A stretch of DNA of 64,000 nucleotides from Hominilimicola fabiformis (GTDB taxonomy: Bacteria; Bacillota; Clostridia; UBA1381): positions 62,001-126,000 of the forward strand of contig NZ_JAJEQM010000008.1 of assembly GCF_020687385.1 (NCBI RefSeq), given 5' to 3'. Both the position numbers and the translations under genes were made by a program. The notes beneath the pieces were generated by a model that was not told the DNA's origin, did no database searches, and saw nothing but the letters and a program-made list of their open reading frames with translations. How positions within the stretch are numbered: position 1 is the stretch's first letter; each line of letters begins with the position of its first letter. Shown here one piece after another: positions 35,589 to 45,128 of this stretch.

Positions 35589-36539
35589 ATGATGAATGTT
35601 GATGAATATAAGCTCCCGCTAAAAAAGGTTATTGAGGAGTTTGAACTTGAAAAGATTTACGAAACTGATGATCTTGATTCTGTAATGATAACAAATACAG
35701 ACGTAAACCGACCGGGACTTCAAATGGTGGGATTTTTCGATTATTTTGACAATAGTCGTATTCAGATTATGGGAAAGGTTGAATTTACTTACCTTGAACA
35801 GTTCCATGCCGACGAGAGAGCGGAGAAGATTGAAAAACTTATGTCACAGCATATTCCTGCACTTATCGTCACAAGAGGACTTCAGATTTTCCCTGAAATG
35901 ATTGAATTGGCTGAAAAGTATAATGTTCCGCTTTTGAGAAGTGAGAGCGGTACTTCGGCATTTATGAGTGCGCTTATTGCGTATCTTAATGTACAGCTTG
36001 CACCAAGACGTACACGTCACGGTGTGCTTGTCGAAGTATACGGCGAGGGTATTCTTATTTTGGGTGAGAGCGGCGTCGGAAAGAGTGAAACGGCTATCGA
36101 GCTTGTTAAGAGAGGTCACAGACTTGTTGCCGATGACGCGGTTGAAATTAAGAGAGTTTCGGACAAGACGCTTGTCGGCTCGTCACCTGAAATTATACGT
36201 CACTTCGTTGAACTGCGCGGTATCGGTATTATTGACGTAAAGGAAATATTCGGTATAGGTGCGGTTAAAGACACTGAAAATATTGATATGATTATTCATC
36301 TTGAGCCTTGGGAAGAGGGCAAGCAATATGACAGACTCGGTATGGTGGATGAGTATACAAATATAATGGGTATAAACGTACCGTCACTTACGATACCTGT
36401 AAAACTTGGCAGAAACCTTGCGGTAATTGTCGAAGTTGCGTCAATGAATAACAGACAGAAACGTATGGGATATAATGCGGCTGTTGAGCTTAACAACAGA
36501 CTTATGAGCCAGATGGAAAGTCAGCTTGGTAATTTGTAA
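35589..36539 (+). CDS. hprK: HPr kinase/phosphorylase
   Basis: A 316-residue protein. The N-terminal domain (1-130) precedes the P-loop kinase domain with GESGVGKSETAIELVKRGH and the HPrK signature ELRGIGIIDVKEIFGIGAV. It phosphorylates HPr on Ser46 in carbon catabolite control. Its target ptsH/crh is not in the window even though the rapZ-yvcK-whiA neighbours that often accompany crh are. A palindromic repeat follows the stop codon. Confidence 0.95.
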   Translation: MMNVDEYKLPLKKVIEEFELEKIYETDDLDSVMITNTDVNRPGLQMVGFFDYFDNSRIQIMGKVEFTYLEQFHADERAEKIEKLMSQHIPALIVTRGLQIFPEMIELAEKYNVPLLRSESGTSAFMSALIAYLNVQLAPRRTRHGVLVEVYGEGILILGESGVGKSETAIELVKRGHRLVADDAVEIKRVSDKTLVGSSPEIIRHFVELRGIGIIDVKEIFGIGAVKDTENIDMIIHLEPWEEGKQYDRLGMVDEYTNIMGINVPSLTIPVKLGRNLAVIVEVASMNNRQKRMGYNAAVELNNRLMSQMESQLGNL

Positions 36540-36540
36540 A

Positions 36541-36570
36541 GAGCCTGTCGACAAATGTCGACAGCTCCAA
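36541..36570. repeat. Short palindromic repeat/terminator, GTCGAC family
   Basis: GAGCCTGTCGACA / TGTCGACAGCTCC hairpin one base after the hprK stop. It belongs to the same family as 47975-48003 and the right-hand modules of the mosaic repeats (27172-27198, 55403-55430). Confidence 0.72.
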
Positions 36571-36603
36571 ACTATTGTAATTTTTAGATAAGGAAGATAT
36601 AAC

Positions 36604-37335
36604 GTGAAGATATTATTGGACACACATACACATACATTGGCAAGTACACACGCATATTCAACAGTTCTTGAAATGGCAAAATATGCGTCGGAGGCAGGAA
36701 TGGAGGCTATTGCGATAACAGACCACGCACCTGCTATTCCCGACGGTGCACACCCTTGGCATTTTCAGAATTTGAAGGCCATTCCGCGTGAAATATACGG
36801 TGTAAAGATATTATACGGTGCGGAAGTGAATATACTTGACTTGGAGGGTAATATAGATCTTGCCGATGAGGTACTTGAAAAACTTGACGTTGTAAATGCA
36901 AGTATACACGCTCCTTGCTACAAGGACGGTGACGCAACAGACCATACGAGCGCATATTTGGCGATAGTCAACAACCCTCTTGTAGATGTTATATGTCACA
37001 GCGGTTCACCGGCTTTTGCGTATGATTATGAAAAAATCATAGACCTTGCAAAGAAAAATCATAAGCTAATAGAAATAAACAATCATTCGTTTGACGTCAG
37101 AAAAGCAAGTATTCCGAATTGCAGAAAAATTGCGGAAATATGCAAGGAAAAAGAAGTCGGAATAGTTGTAAGTTCTGACGCACACATTACGTTTGATTTG
37201 GGTAATTACAATAATGCGCTTGGTATGCTCAGTGAAATTTCATTCCCCGAAAAATTGGTTATAAACAGAGATTTAAAATCATTTGAAGCATATATGAAAG
37301 AAAAGGGAAAAGAACTGTTTAAGTGGCATATGTAA
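36604..37335 (+). CDS. PHP-domain phosphatase, YcdX type
   Basis: A 243-residue PHP-fold metallohydrolase. Metal ligands are visible in LLDTHTHTLAS, ITDHAP, AEVN, CHSG and SSDAH. The length and DHAPAIPDGAHPWHF segment match the YcdX family of trinuclear-metal phosphatases; the substrate is unknown. Starts at GTG 36604. In many Clostridia it lies between hprK and murB, as here. Confidence 0.86.
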   Translation: MKILLDTHTHTLASTHAYSTVLEMAKYASEAGMEAIAITDHAPAIPDGAHPWHFQNLKAIPREIYGVKILYGAEVNILDLEGNIDLADEVLEKLDVVNASIHAPCYKDGDATDHTSAYLAIVNNPLVDVICHSGSPAFAYDYEKIIDLAKKNHKLIEINNHSFDVRKASIPNCRKIAEICKEKEVGIVVSSDAHITFDLGNYNNALGMLSEISFPEKLVINRDLKSFEAYMKEKGKELFKWHM

Positions 37336-37354
37336 TTACGGAAAGGCGGAATAT

Positions 37355-38254
37355 ATGTTAGACAGAGAAAGACTTTCGGCTATTACTGACAATGTTGTTT
37401 ACGATGAACCTATGAGTAAGCATACAACATTCAGAATAGGCGGCACGGCAGACGCGTTTGTATCGCCTGAAAACGCACTTGAAATCGAAAAAATTATTCA
37501 TTTTTGCAAAGATACCGATACACCGTATATGCTTATGGGCAACGGCTCAAATATGCTTGTCGGTGACGGCGGTATAAGAGGCGTTGTCATACACATTGGA
37601 AACGGTATGTCAAAGTGCAGAATTGAGGATGAAGAAGTATATGCCGACGCAGGAATACTGATGTCAACGCTTTCAAAGAAAATCCTTGAGGCTAATCTTA
37701 CCGGTTTTGAATTTGCCGGCGGAATACCGGGTACACTCGGCGGCGGTATATATATGAATGCAGGAGCTTACGGCGGTGAGCTTAAGGATATAATTGAAAA
37801 CGTAACATTTATATGTCCTGACGGACTTATAAAAACCGAAACGGCAGATAAGCTTGATTTCGGTTATCGTCACAGTATGTTTGAAAACGGCGGTTATACC
37901 ATTCTATCTTGTAAATTAAAACTTAAAAAAGGCAATTATGACGAAATTAAGGCATTGATGGCTGATTACAATAAAAGACGAAGTGATAAACAGCCTTTGT
38001 CACAGCCGTCGGCGGGAAGTACATTTAAACGTCCGGAGGGCTATTTTGCAGGTAAGCTGATACAGGATGCGGGACTTATGGGATATTCCGTAGGCGGTGC
38101 AATGGTCAGCGACAAGCACGCAGGCTTTGTTGTAAACAAAGGCGGTGCAACGGCTAAGGATGTTTTGGATTTAATTAAGTATGTACAAGATACCGTGGAA
38201 GAAAAATTCGGAGTGAAATTAGAGCCTGAAGTAAGGCTTATAGGGGAACAGTAA
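37355..38254 (+). CDS. murB: UDP-N-acetylenolpyruvoylglucosamine reductase
   Basis: A 299-residue FAD enzyme. It starts with the HTTFRIGG-type sequence, has the FAD-binding GNGSNMLVGDGGIRG and EFAGGIPGTLGGGIYMNAGAYGG regions, the catalytic Ser in PSAGSTFKRPEG and the C-terminal Glu in EPEVRLIG. It completes UDP-MurNAc synthesis and has the short type II form typical of Firmicutes. It precedes rapZ by 14 bp. Confidence 0.96.
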   Translation: MLDRERLSAITDNVVYDEPMSKHTTFRIGGTADAFVSPENALEIEKIIHFCKDTDTPYMLMGNGSNMLVGDGGIRGVVIHIGNGMSKCRIEDEEVYADAGILMSTLSKKILEANLTGFEFAGGIPGTLGGGIYMNAGAYGGELKDIIENVTFICPDGLIKTETADKLDFGYRHSMFENGGYTILSCKLKLKKGNYDEIKALMADYNKRRSDKQPLSQPSAGSTFKRPEGYFAGKLIQDAGLMGYSVGGAMVSDKHAGFVVNKGGATAKDVLDLIKYVQDTVEEKFGVKLEPEVRLIGEQ

Positions 38255-38268
38255 GGAGAAGAAATCGG

Positions 38269-39126
38269 ATGCAATATACAATAGTAACAGGAATGTCGGG
38301 CAGCGGAAAAACTAAAGTAATAAGATATTTGGAGGATATGGGATATTTCTGTATAGATAATATGCCTCCTATGCTTATACCGAAGTTTTCGGAAATGCTG
38401 ACTTCGGTAAACGGTAAATTTAATAATGTTGCGTTCGTTGTTGATACCCGTGTCGGCGATATGATAAATGAACTTTTGGCACAGATTGATGATTTAAAGC
38501 AAAAGGGATACGATTGCAAACTTTTGTACATCAATGCGGATGATGAAACACTTGTAAAGAGATATAAAGAAACACGACGTATGCACCCTATTGAAAATAC
38601 AAACGGGCTTTTGGCATCAATAAGACAGGAAAGAAAAATGCTTTCCGCTCTTTACGAGGCTTCGGACTATGTTATAGATACGTCACATCTTACAGCGCAG
38701 GGACTTTTGCAGGAATTAAAAGAAATTTATGCGTCAGGCGATACAAAGCAAGGACTTGAAATTAATGTAATGGCATTCGGTTTTAAATACGGTATGCCGC
38801 TTGACGCCGACCTTGTGTTTGACGTAAGATGTTTTCCGAATCCGTTCTATATTGATGAATTAAAGCATAAAACAGGTAATGATAAGGAAGTTCAAGACTA
38901 TGTTATGAGTTTCCCGAAATCGGTTACTTTTATGGAAAAACTCGAAGATTTTATGAAATTTATGATACCTCTTTACATTGAGGAGGGAAAAATTTCTCTT
39001 ACAATCGCAATCGGTTGTACAGGCGGTAAACACAGAAGTGTTACTATGACAAATAAACTTGCGGATTATTTAAAATCATGTGACTATATGGTTAATGTAT
39101 CGTATCGTGATATGGGCAGGGAATAG
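38269..39126 (+). CDS. rapZ: RNase adapter/nucleotide-binding protein RapZ (YvcJ)
   Basis: A 285-residue protein with a Walker A GMSGSGKT near the N-terminus, DTR and a C-terminal domain with GFKYGMPLDADLVFDVRCFPNPF and IGCTGGKHRSV. In E. coli RapZ senses GlcN6P and guides RNase E to GlmZ; in Bacillus, YvcJ is a GTP-binding protein linked to competence. It forms the conserved rapZ-yvcK-whiA trio. Confidence 0.95.
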   Translation: MQYTIVTGMSGSGKTKVIRYLEDMGYFCIDNMPPMLIPKFSEMLTSVNGKFNNVAFVVDTRVGDMINELLAQIDDLKQKGYDCKLLYINADDETLVKRYKETRRMHPIENTNGLLASIRQERKMLSALYEASDYVIDTSHLTAQGLLQELKEIYASGDTKQGLEINVMAFGFKYGMPLDADLVFDVRCFPNPFYIDELKHKTGNDKEVQDYVMSFPKSVTFMEKLEDFMKFMIPLYIEEGKISLTIAIGCTGGKHRSVTMTNKLADYLKSCDYMVNVSYRDMGRE

Positions 39127-39180
39127 TTTAAAAGGCGAATATTTCGCCGACGTTAGCTTTGTGAAAGGAGTTAATGGCAG

Positions 39181-40161
39181 ATGATTTCAGATACAAAGGT
39201 TGTGGCGATAGGCGGAGGAACAGGTCTTTCGACTATGCTCAAGGGCCTAAAGCTACATACTCATAATATAACAGCGGTTGTAACGGTTGCCGATGACGGC
39301 GGTTCATCGGGAATACTTAGAAGTGACCTCGGTATGCTTGCACCCGGTGACGTGAGAAACTGCGTAAGTGCGTTGGCAGAGGTTGATCCCGTAATGGGCG
39401 AACTTTTGAATTTCAGATTTAAAGACGGAAGTTTAAAAGGTCACAGTCTTGGCAATCTTTTTTTGGCGGCACTTAATGAAACCTCGTCAAGCTTTGATGA
39501 GGCAGTAAAAAAATTCAGCCACCTTACAGGTGTGGTAGGAACGGTGTATCCCGTTACGAATGAGTCTGTAACGCTAAGCGCATTGCTTGAGGACGGCAGA
39601 CTGATTGAGGGTGAGTCGCATATCGGCGTACACCATGACGGCCCTAAAAACGGTATAGTTAAATTAATGGTTAATCCCGAAAAGCCAAAGGCTGTTGACG
39701 GAGTTATAAAGGCTCTTGAAAAAGCCGATATAATTGTTTTAGGTCCGGGAAGTCTTTACACGAGTATTATACCTAATTTGCTTGTGGACGGTGTTGTTGA
39801 TGCGATTAAAAAAAGTAATGCCGTAAAAATTTATGTGTGCAACATAATGAGCCAGGCAGGCGAAACGGAAAATTATACGGTGTCCGATCACCTTGCGGCG
39901 ATTGAACGTCATTCGTATGAGGGTATTGCGGATATAGTTATTGCGAACAACGCAATAATTCCCGAAAGTCTTAGAATTAAGTACGCGTCCGAACATGCGC
40001 GTGAAGTTATGATTGACTCAATAAACGTTCTCAAAAGAGCAAAACTTGTGCAAGGTAATCTTTTGCTTGTACGAAACGATAAAATACGTCACAATTTCAG
40101 CCGTTTGGCAAGAACTATTATGAGATTGGGCAGTGACGTAAATTATTTTGAAAATAAATAA
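39181..40161 (+). CDS. yvcK: Gluconeogenesis factor YvcK/GlmR
   Basis: A 326-residue CofD-like protein with VVAIGGGTGLSTMLKGLK, VTVADDGGSSG and LGPGSLYTSIIPNLLV. YvcK/GlmR binds UDP-GlcNAc and stimulates GlmS, linking central carbon flow to cell-wall precursors. Start ATG 39181 lies 10 nt after AAAGGAG. A small GGCGAA/TTCGCC hairpin lies upstream at 39134-39148. Confidence 0.94.
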   Translation: MISDTKVVAIGGGTGLSTMLKGLKLHTHNITAVVTVADDGGSSGILRSDLGMLAPGDVRNCVSALAEVDPVMGELLNFRFKDGSLKGHSLGNLFLAALNETSSSFDEAVKKFSHLTGVVGTVYPVTNESVTLSALLEDGRLIEGESHIGVHHDGPKNGIVKLMVNPEKPKAVDGVIKALEKADIIVLGPGSLYTSIIPNLLVDGVVDAIKKSNAVKIYVCNIMSQAGETENYTVSDHLAAIERHSYEGIADIVIANNAIIPESLRIKYASEHAREVMIDSINVLKRAKLVQGNLLLVRNDKIRHNFSRLARTIMRLGSDVNYFENK

Positions 40162-40187
40162 GATAAAGATATGAGAGGATTATTTTA

Positions 40188-41045
40188 ATGTCTTTTTCAT
40201 CACAGATAAAAGAAAAGCTGTGTAAGAGTGAATACGGTTGTATGAACTGTGCTGCATATGAATTGTCTGGAGCATTGATGTTCGGAGGGAATATAGGCAG
40301 TGACAGCATTAAGTTTGCAACAGAAAACGAAAATATTGCAAAGAGAATAACAGCGGATATAAATACGGCTTACGGGATACAGGTGGAAACACAGGTTATT
40401 TCAAAAGTACAGCGTATTATTATAGATAATATATATCAGGTTGAAAATATCACAGGCGGTATATCGCAATCGGACGATATACCGTTTTCGTGTTGCAGAG
40501 CATCATTTGTGCGAGGTGCGTTTTTGGGCGGCGGCTCTGTTACAGACCCTCAAAAAGGGTATCATATGGAATTTAATACGAAAAGCGATGAGCAGGCACT
40601 TCGTTTGCAGAAATTGCTTAAAAATGAGGGCTTTAATTCAAAAATAACATACCGTAAAGGGTATAATGTTGTTTATATCAAGGGTAGCGAAGAAATAGCG
40701 GATATACTCGGATATATGGGCGCGGCACAAGGAGCGTTTGAACTGTTTTCGGTACAGATTGAAAAAGAAATGCGTAACGAAGTCAACAGACGTGTAAATT
40801 GTGAAAATGCCAACACGAACAAAGCCGCGAAGGCGTCATCAAAGCATTTGTTTGCGATAAAAAAAATCAAGGACGCAAAACAATGGGATAAACTGCCCGA
40901 TGTATTAAAGGAAATAGCGATTTTACGCGAAGAATATCCCGAGGACAGTTTGAAAGAATTGGGTGAAAAAACAAATCCGCCGATTGGCAAATCGGGTGTA
41001 AATCACAGACTGAGCAGATTGGTTGAGTTAGCGGAAACGATATAA
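40188..41045 (+). CDS. whiA: Sporulation/cell division regulator WhiA
   Basis: A 285-residue protein: an N-terminal LAGLIDADG-like domain split in two and a C-terminal helix-turn-helix (NTNKAAKASSKHLFAIKKI..., LREEYPEDSLKELGEKTNPPIGKSGVNHRL). WhiA affects cell division and chromosome segregation in Firmicutes. It precedes dnaE by 16 bp. Confidence 0.94.
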   Translation: MSFSSQIKEKLCKSEYGCMNCAAYELSGALMFGGNIGSDSIKFATENENIAKRITADINTAYGIQVETQVISKVQRIIIDNIYQVENITGGISQSDDIPFSCCRASFVRGAFLGGGSVTDPQKGYHMEFNTKSDEQALRLQKLLKNEGFNSKITYRKGYNVVYIKGSEEIADILGYMGAAQGAFELFSVQIEKEMRNEVNRRVNCENANTNKAAKASSKHLFAIKKIKDAKQWDKLPDVLKEIAILREEYPEDSLKELGEKTNPPIGKSGVNHRLSRLVELAETI

Positions 41046-41061
41046 AGGAGGTTGGGGGCAT

Positions 41062-44000
41062 ATGCAGTTTTGCCATCTTCATACACATACTGAATACAGT
41101 CTTTTGGACGGTGAGGCAAGTATAAAAAAACTTGTTGCAAGAGTTAAAGAACTTGGCATGGATTCGTGTGCCATTACCGACCACGGCTCAATGTACGGCG
41201 TGGTTGACTTTTATCGTGAAGCAAAATCACAGGGAATACACCCAGTTATAGGCTGTGAGGTGTATATGGCACCGAGAAGCCGTTTTGATAAGGTACATGA
41301 TATTGATAATAAAACAAGTCACCTTATTTTGCTTGCTGAAAATCAAAGGGGTTATAAAAATCTTATAAAACTTGTTTCGGCGGGATATATTGACGGATTT
41401 TATTATAAGCCGAGAATTGATTTTGAAATGCTTAAAGAGCATAGCGAGGGTATTATCGCACTGTCGGCTTGTATTGCGGGTGAAGTGCCGAAAGCATTGC
41501 TTAGAGGCGACTATGACGAAGCAAAAAAAATCGCTTTAAAATATGCGGAGGTTTTGGGTAAGGATAATTATTTCCTTGAAATTCAAGACCACGGACTCAG
41601 CGAACAAAAGAGAATAATTCCGGATATGTTGAGATTGTCGGAGGAAACGGGTATCGGACTTGTTGCGACAAACGATATACACTATTTGAAAAAAGAGGAC
41701 GCAAAGTATCAAGACGTTTTGATGTGTATTCAAATGGAAAAAAAGGTTGACGATCCTGACAGGATGAAGTTTGAAACGGAAGAATTTTATATCAAGTCAC
41801 CAGAAGAAATGACGTCGCTTTTTGAATATGTGCCGCAAGCGATTGAGAATACGGAAAAAATCGCAAAGAGATGTAATGTTGATTTTGATTTCGGTACAAG
41901 GCACTTGCCTGCTTATGCAGTACCGGACGGTAAGGACGCGTTTGAATATTTACGTGAACTTTGTCAAAGCGGTCTTGAAAAACGATATTCACCTGTATCG
42001 GACGAATTACAGAAACGTCTTGATTACGAACTCGGTGTAATAAAAAGTATGGGGTTTGTGGACTACTTTCTTATTGTATGGGACTTCATACATTTTGCAA
42101 AAAATAACGGTGTTATGGTCGGCCCGGGACGTGGAAGTGCGGCAGGCAGTATCGTTGCGTACAGTCTTGGCATAACAACGGTTGACCCGATAAAATACGG
42201 ACTTATTTTTGAACGTTTCTTAAATCCCGAACGTGTAAGTATGCCCGATATTGATATAGACTTTGCACCAAACGGCAGACAAAAGATTATAGATTACGTT
42301 GTTGAAAAATACGGTGAAGGGCAGGTTGCACAGATAATTACATTCGGTACAATGAAAGCAAAACTTGCGATTCGTGATGTCGGACGTGCTCTTGATATAC
42401 CGTATGCGGAGGTTGACAAAGTTGCGAAACTTGTGCCGTTTGATTTGAAAATGACGATAAGCAAAGCACTTGACATAAGTACGGAACTTCACGCACTTTA
42501 TGAAAATGACCCACAAATAAAGGAATTGCTTGATACGTCAATGGCACTTGAGGGACTTCCGCGCCACGCGTCAACGCACGCGGCAGGTGTGGTTATAACA
42601 AGTGAGCCGATAGTCAATTATGTGCCGTTGCAGTTAAACAGTGAAAATTTTATAACGACGCAGTTTACGAAAGATACGGTTGAAAATCTCGGTCTTTTGA
42701 AAATGGACTTTTTGGGACTTAGAAACCTTACCGTAATTGAAAACGCAGTGAAAATTATCAAGCGTACAAGGGGTATTGACCTCAATATGGACGAGATTGA
42801 TTATGACTGTAAGGAAGTATATGAACTTATTTCAAGCGGTAATACAGACGGCGTATTTCAGCTTGAAAGTGCCGGAATGCAGTCGTTTATGCAGGAATTA
42901 AAGCCTGATACGCTTGAAGATGTTATAGCGGGTATTGCACTTTATCGACCGGGCCCGATGGAACAAATTCCGCGATATATAAAAAGTAAGAAAAATCCAA
43001 AAACAATTAAATATAAGCACCCGCTTTTGAAAAATATTCTTGACGTTACATACGGCTGTATGGTGTATCAGGAACAGGTGCTTGAAATTGTGCGTACACT
43101 TGCGGGATATTCGCTCGGTAAGGCTGACTCTATGAGAAGAGTTATAAGTAAGAAAAAAGCCGACCAAATGGTTATTGAACGTAAAAACTTTATTTACGGC
43201 AGTGACGACGGAGATATACCGGGTTGTATCAAAAACGGAATTGACGAACAGACGGCAATTTCGATATTTGACGAAATAAACGATTTCGCAAATTATGCTT
43301 TCAACAAATCACACGCGGCGGCATATGCATTTGTAACGTATCAGACCGCATATTTAAAGACGTTTTATCCCGTTGAATATATGGCGTCACTTATATCGAG
43401 TATTGATGACCTTGACAAGATAAACCATTATATCGCAAACTGCAAGGAAATGGGGATCGACCGTTTGCCGCCTGACGTAAATAAAAGTGAGGATACGTTT
43501 ACTGTTGAAAATAACAGTATTCGTTTTGGATTGTCGGCGGTTAAAAATGTCGGTCGTGCGATGATTTTAAATCTTGTCAATGAGCGTAAGAATAACGGCG
43601 AATTTAAAACCTTTTCTGATTTTATCGATCGTATGGCAGGTCGGGATATGAATAAACGTGCGCTTGAGGGATTGATTTCGTGCGGTGCGTTTGATTCCAT
43701 GGGCGTTAAACGTTCACAGCTTTTGGCTGTTTACGAAAAAGCACTTGACGGTACGGCAAAAGCCGCAAGGGATAATGTTGCGGGTCAAATGTCGCTTTTT
43801 GATACAATCGAAGAACAAAGTGAAATGCAATTTCCGAATATTGACGAACTTGACAAAAAGACGATGTTAAAGATGGAAAAACAGTCTACCGGACTATATT
43901 TTTCCGGACATCCGATGGAGGAATATACGGATAAAATAAAAAAACTTACAAAATATAATATAAGCGATGTTTTAACCAGTGTGCATAAAGACGAGGACGG

Positions 44001-44529
44001 CAACTATCATGCGGTTGAGGGCGGACTTCAGGACGGCGATATGATGATTATATGCGCCGCCATAGCGTCAAGAAAAAATAAAACGACACGTTCAAATGCA
44101 CAGATGGCTTTTCTTAATGTGGAGGACGTATACGGCTCTGTCGAATGTATAGTATTTCCTAAAGTTCTGAATGAATTTTCACCGCTTTTGCAGGAAGACA
44201 ATCTTGTTGCGATAGCTTGCAGATTGTCGATAAGGGAAGACGAGGCACCTAAAATATTAATGCAGTCCGTTCAGCTTTTGGACGAGGCACTTATGGCAAA
44301 AAAAGAGCCGAAAAGACTGTACATTCAGCTTGAAACGAGAAATGACGAAAATTTGAAAAACGTAGAAAAGTATCTGTCACCGTATCAAGGTGATATGGAA
44401 GTAAGACTTTTCTTTAAAGATACAAGAAAAATGTCGTCTGTACCGAGAAGATTATGGTTTAACGGTACAGAAAATGCAATTTATGACTTAAAAAATATCT
44501 TCGGAGAGGATAATGTTAAAATAAAGTAG
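41062..44529 (+). CDS. dnaE: DNA polymerase III subunit alpha (DnaE)
   Basis: A 1155-residue C-family polymerase. The PHP domain starts FCHLHTHTEYSLLDGEASI and contains ITDHGSMYG. The palm has VGPGRGSAAGSIVAYSLGI and PDIDIDFAPNGR (catalytic Asp residues), then the fingers, a helix-hairpin-helix region and a C-terminal OB domain (AFLNVEDVYGSVECIVFP). This is the DnaE1 type, distinct from the PolC found elsewhere in Firmicutes. It directly follows whiA. Confidence 0.96.
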   Translation: MQFCHLHTHTEYSLLDGEASIKKLVARVKELGMDSCAITDHGSMYGVVDFYREAKSQGIHPVIGCEVYMAPRSRFDKVHDIDNKTSHLILLAENQRGYKNLIKLVSAGYIDGFYYKPRIDFEMLKEHSEGIIALSACIAGEVPKALLRGDYDEAKKIALKYAEVLGKDNYFLEIQDHGLSEQKRIIPDMLRLSEETGIGLVATNDIHYLKKEDAKYQDVLMCIQMEKKVDDPDRMKFETEEFYIKSPEEMTSLFEYVPQAIENTEKIAKRCNVDFDFGTRHLPAYAVPDGKDAFEYLRELCQSGLEKRYSPVSDELQKRLDYELGVIKSMGFVDYFLIVWDFIHFAKNNGVMVGPGRGSAAGSIVAYSLGITTVDPIKYGLIFERFLNPERVSMPDIDIDFAPNGRQKIIDYVVEKYGEGQVAQIITFGTMKAKLAIRDVGRALDIPYAEVDKVAKLVPFDLKMTISKALDISTELHALYENDPQIKELLDTSMALEGLPRHASTHAAGVVITSEPIVNYVPLQLNSENFITTQFTKDTVENLGLLKMDFLGLRNLTVIENAVKIIKRTRGIDLNMDEIDYDCKEVYELISSGNTDGVFQLESAGMQSFMQELKPDTLEDVIAGIALYRPGPMEQIPRYIKSKKNPKTIKYKHPLLKNILDVTYGCMVYQEQVLEIVRTLAGYSLGKADSMRRVISKKKADQMVIERKNFIYGSDDGDIPGCIKNGIDEQTAISIFDEINDFANYAFNKSHAAAYAFVTYQTAYLKTFYPVEYMASLISSIDDLDKINHYIANCKEMGIDRLPPDVNKSEDTFTVENNSIRFGLSAVKNVGRAMILNLVNERKNNGEFKTFSDFIDRMAGRDMNKRALEGLISCGAFDSMGVKRSQLLAVYEKALDGTAKAARDNVAGQMSLFDTIEEQSEMQFPNIDELDKKTMLKMEKQSTGLYFSGHPMEEYTDKIKKLTKYNISDVLTSVHKDEDGNYHAVEGGLQDGDMMIICAAIASRKNKTTRSNAQMAFLNVEDVYGSVECIVFPKVLNEFSPLLQEDNLVAIACRLSIREDEAPKILMQSVQLLDEALMAKKEPKRLYIQLETRNDENLKNVEKYLSPYQGDMEVRLFFKDTRKMSSVPRRLWFNGTENAIYDLKNIFGEDNVKIK

Positions 44530-44583
44530 CAATATTCACGAAAACATAAACTTGCATAATTAAAAATTTTATTGTATTTACTC

Positions 44584-44612
44584 TTGAAATATTTTGCGAA
44601 ATGCTATATTAT
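44584..44612 (+). promoter_or_regulatory. Promoter of mtrB
   Basis: TTGAAA (44584-44589), a 17-bp spacer and TATTAT (44607-44612). Confidence 0.65.
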
Positions 44613-44659
44613 ATTATAGATGTAGTATTTTGCAAAATTACCGAAACGAGGTATTAATT

Positions 44660-44872
44660 ATGGATGAGTATATTGTAGTAAAAGCACTTGAAAACGGTGT
44701 GAATATTATAGGGCTTACAAGCGGCAAGGATACAAAGTTTCATCATACGGAGAAACTTGATAAGGGAGAGGTATTTCTTGCTCAATTCACAGATGTTACA
44801 ACAGCAATAAAGATTAACGGTGCTGCTGAGATATACACGAAACATGGTAAGCTAATGTCAGATGCGAGATAA
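44660..44872 (+). CDS. mtrB: Tryptophan RNA-binding attenuation protein (TRAP) homologue
   Basis: A 70-residue protein closely matching Bacillus TRAP over its whole length: [37 protein letters not shown] and [14 protein letters not shown] forms an 11-mer ring that binds tryptophan and wraps (G/U)AG-repeat RNA to control trp genes. By alignment with B. subtilis, RNA-binding Lys37 and Lys56 are kept (K32, K51), but Arg58 is Asn (N53). Start at ATG 44660 behind CGAGG; an upstream in-frame ATG at 44594 precedes the likely transcription start. No trp genes are nearby; the next gene is a DUF2007-like protein and then pfkA. Confidence 0.88.
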   Translation: MDEYIVVKALENGVNIIGLTSGKDTKFHHTEKLDKGEVFLAQFTDVTTAIKINGAAEIYTKHGKLMSDAR

Positions 44873-44902
44873 GGTTTGCCTTATCGGCAGGAGGTTTATT
44901 TT

Positions 44903-45103
44903 ATGTGGACAGTAATTTATGTATCGCAGTCAATCGAAACAGCAAAAAAGCTTATAGATGTACTTTTGACGAATAAAGTAATTTCCAAATTAAGACGCAC
45001 AAATAACTGCAATGGAAATGAGAGTAGTTGTTACGAGGTACTTGTACCGAGTACGGAGCTGGAAACAGCACAGGATTTAATTTTTGAAAACGAACTGTTT
45101 TAA
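44903..45103 (+). CDS. DUF2007-like small signal-transducing protein
   Basis: A 66-residue protein starting MWTVIYVSQSIETAKKLIDVL and ending in a segment ELETAQDLIFENELF. This ferredoxin-like-fold family (PF09413-like) is commonly encoded directly upstream of pfkA in Clostridia, as here. Some databases label it glutamate decarboxylase without basis. Function unknown. ATG 44903 lies behind GGCAGGAGG. Confidence 0.72.
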   Translation: MWTVIYVSQSIETAKKLIDVLLTNKVISKLRRTNNCNGNESSCYEVLVPSTELETAQDLIFENELF

Positions 45104-45128
45104 AAAATCGTGGGAGGATTGACAAATT

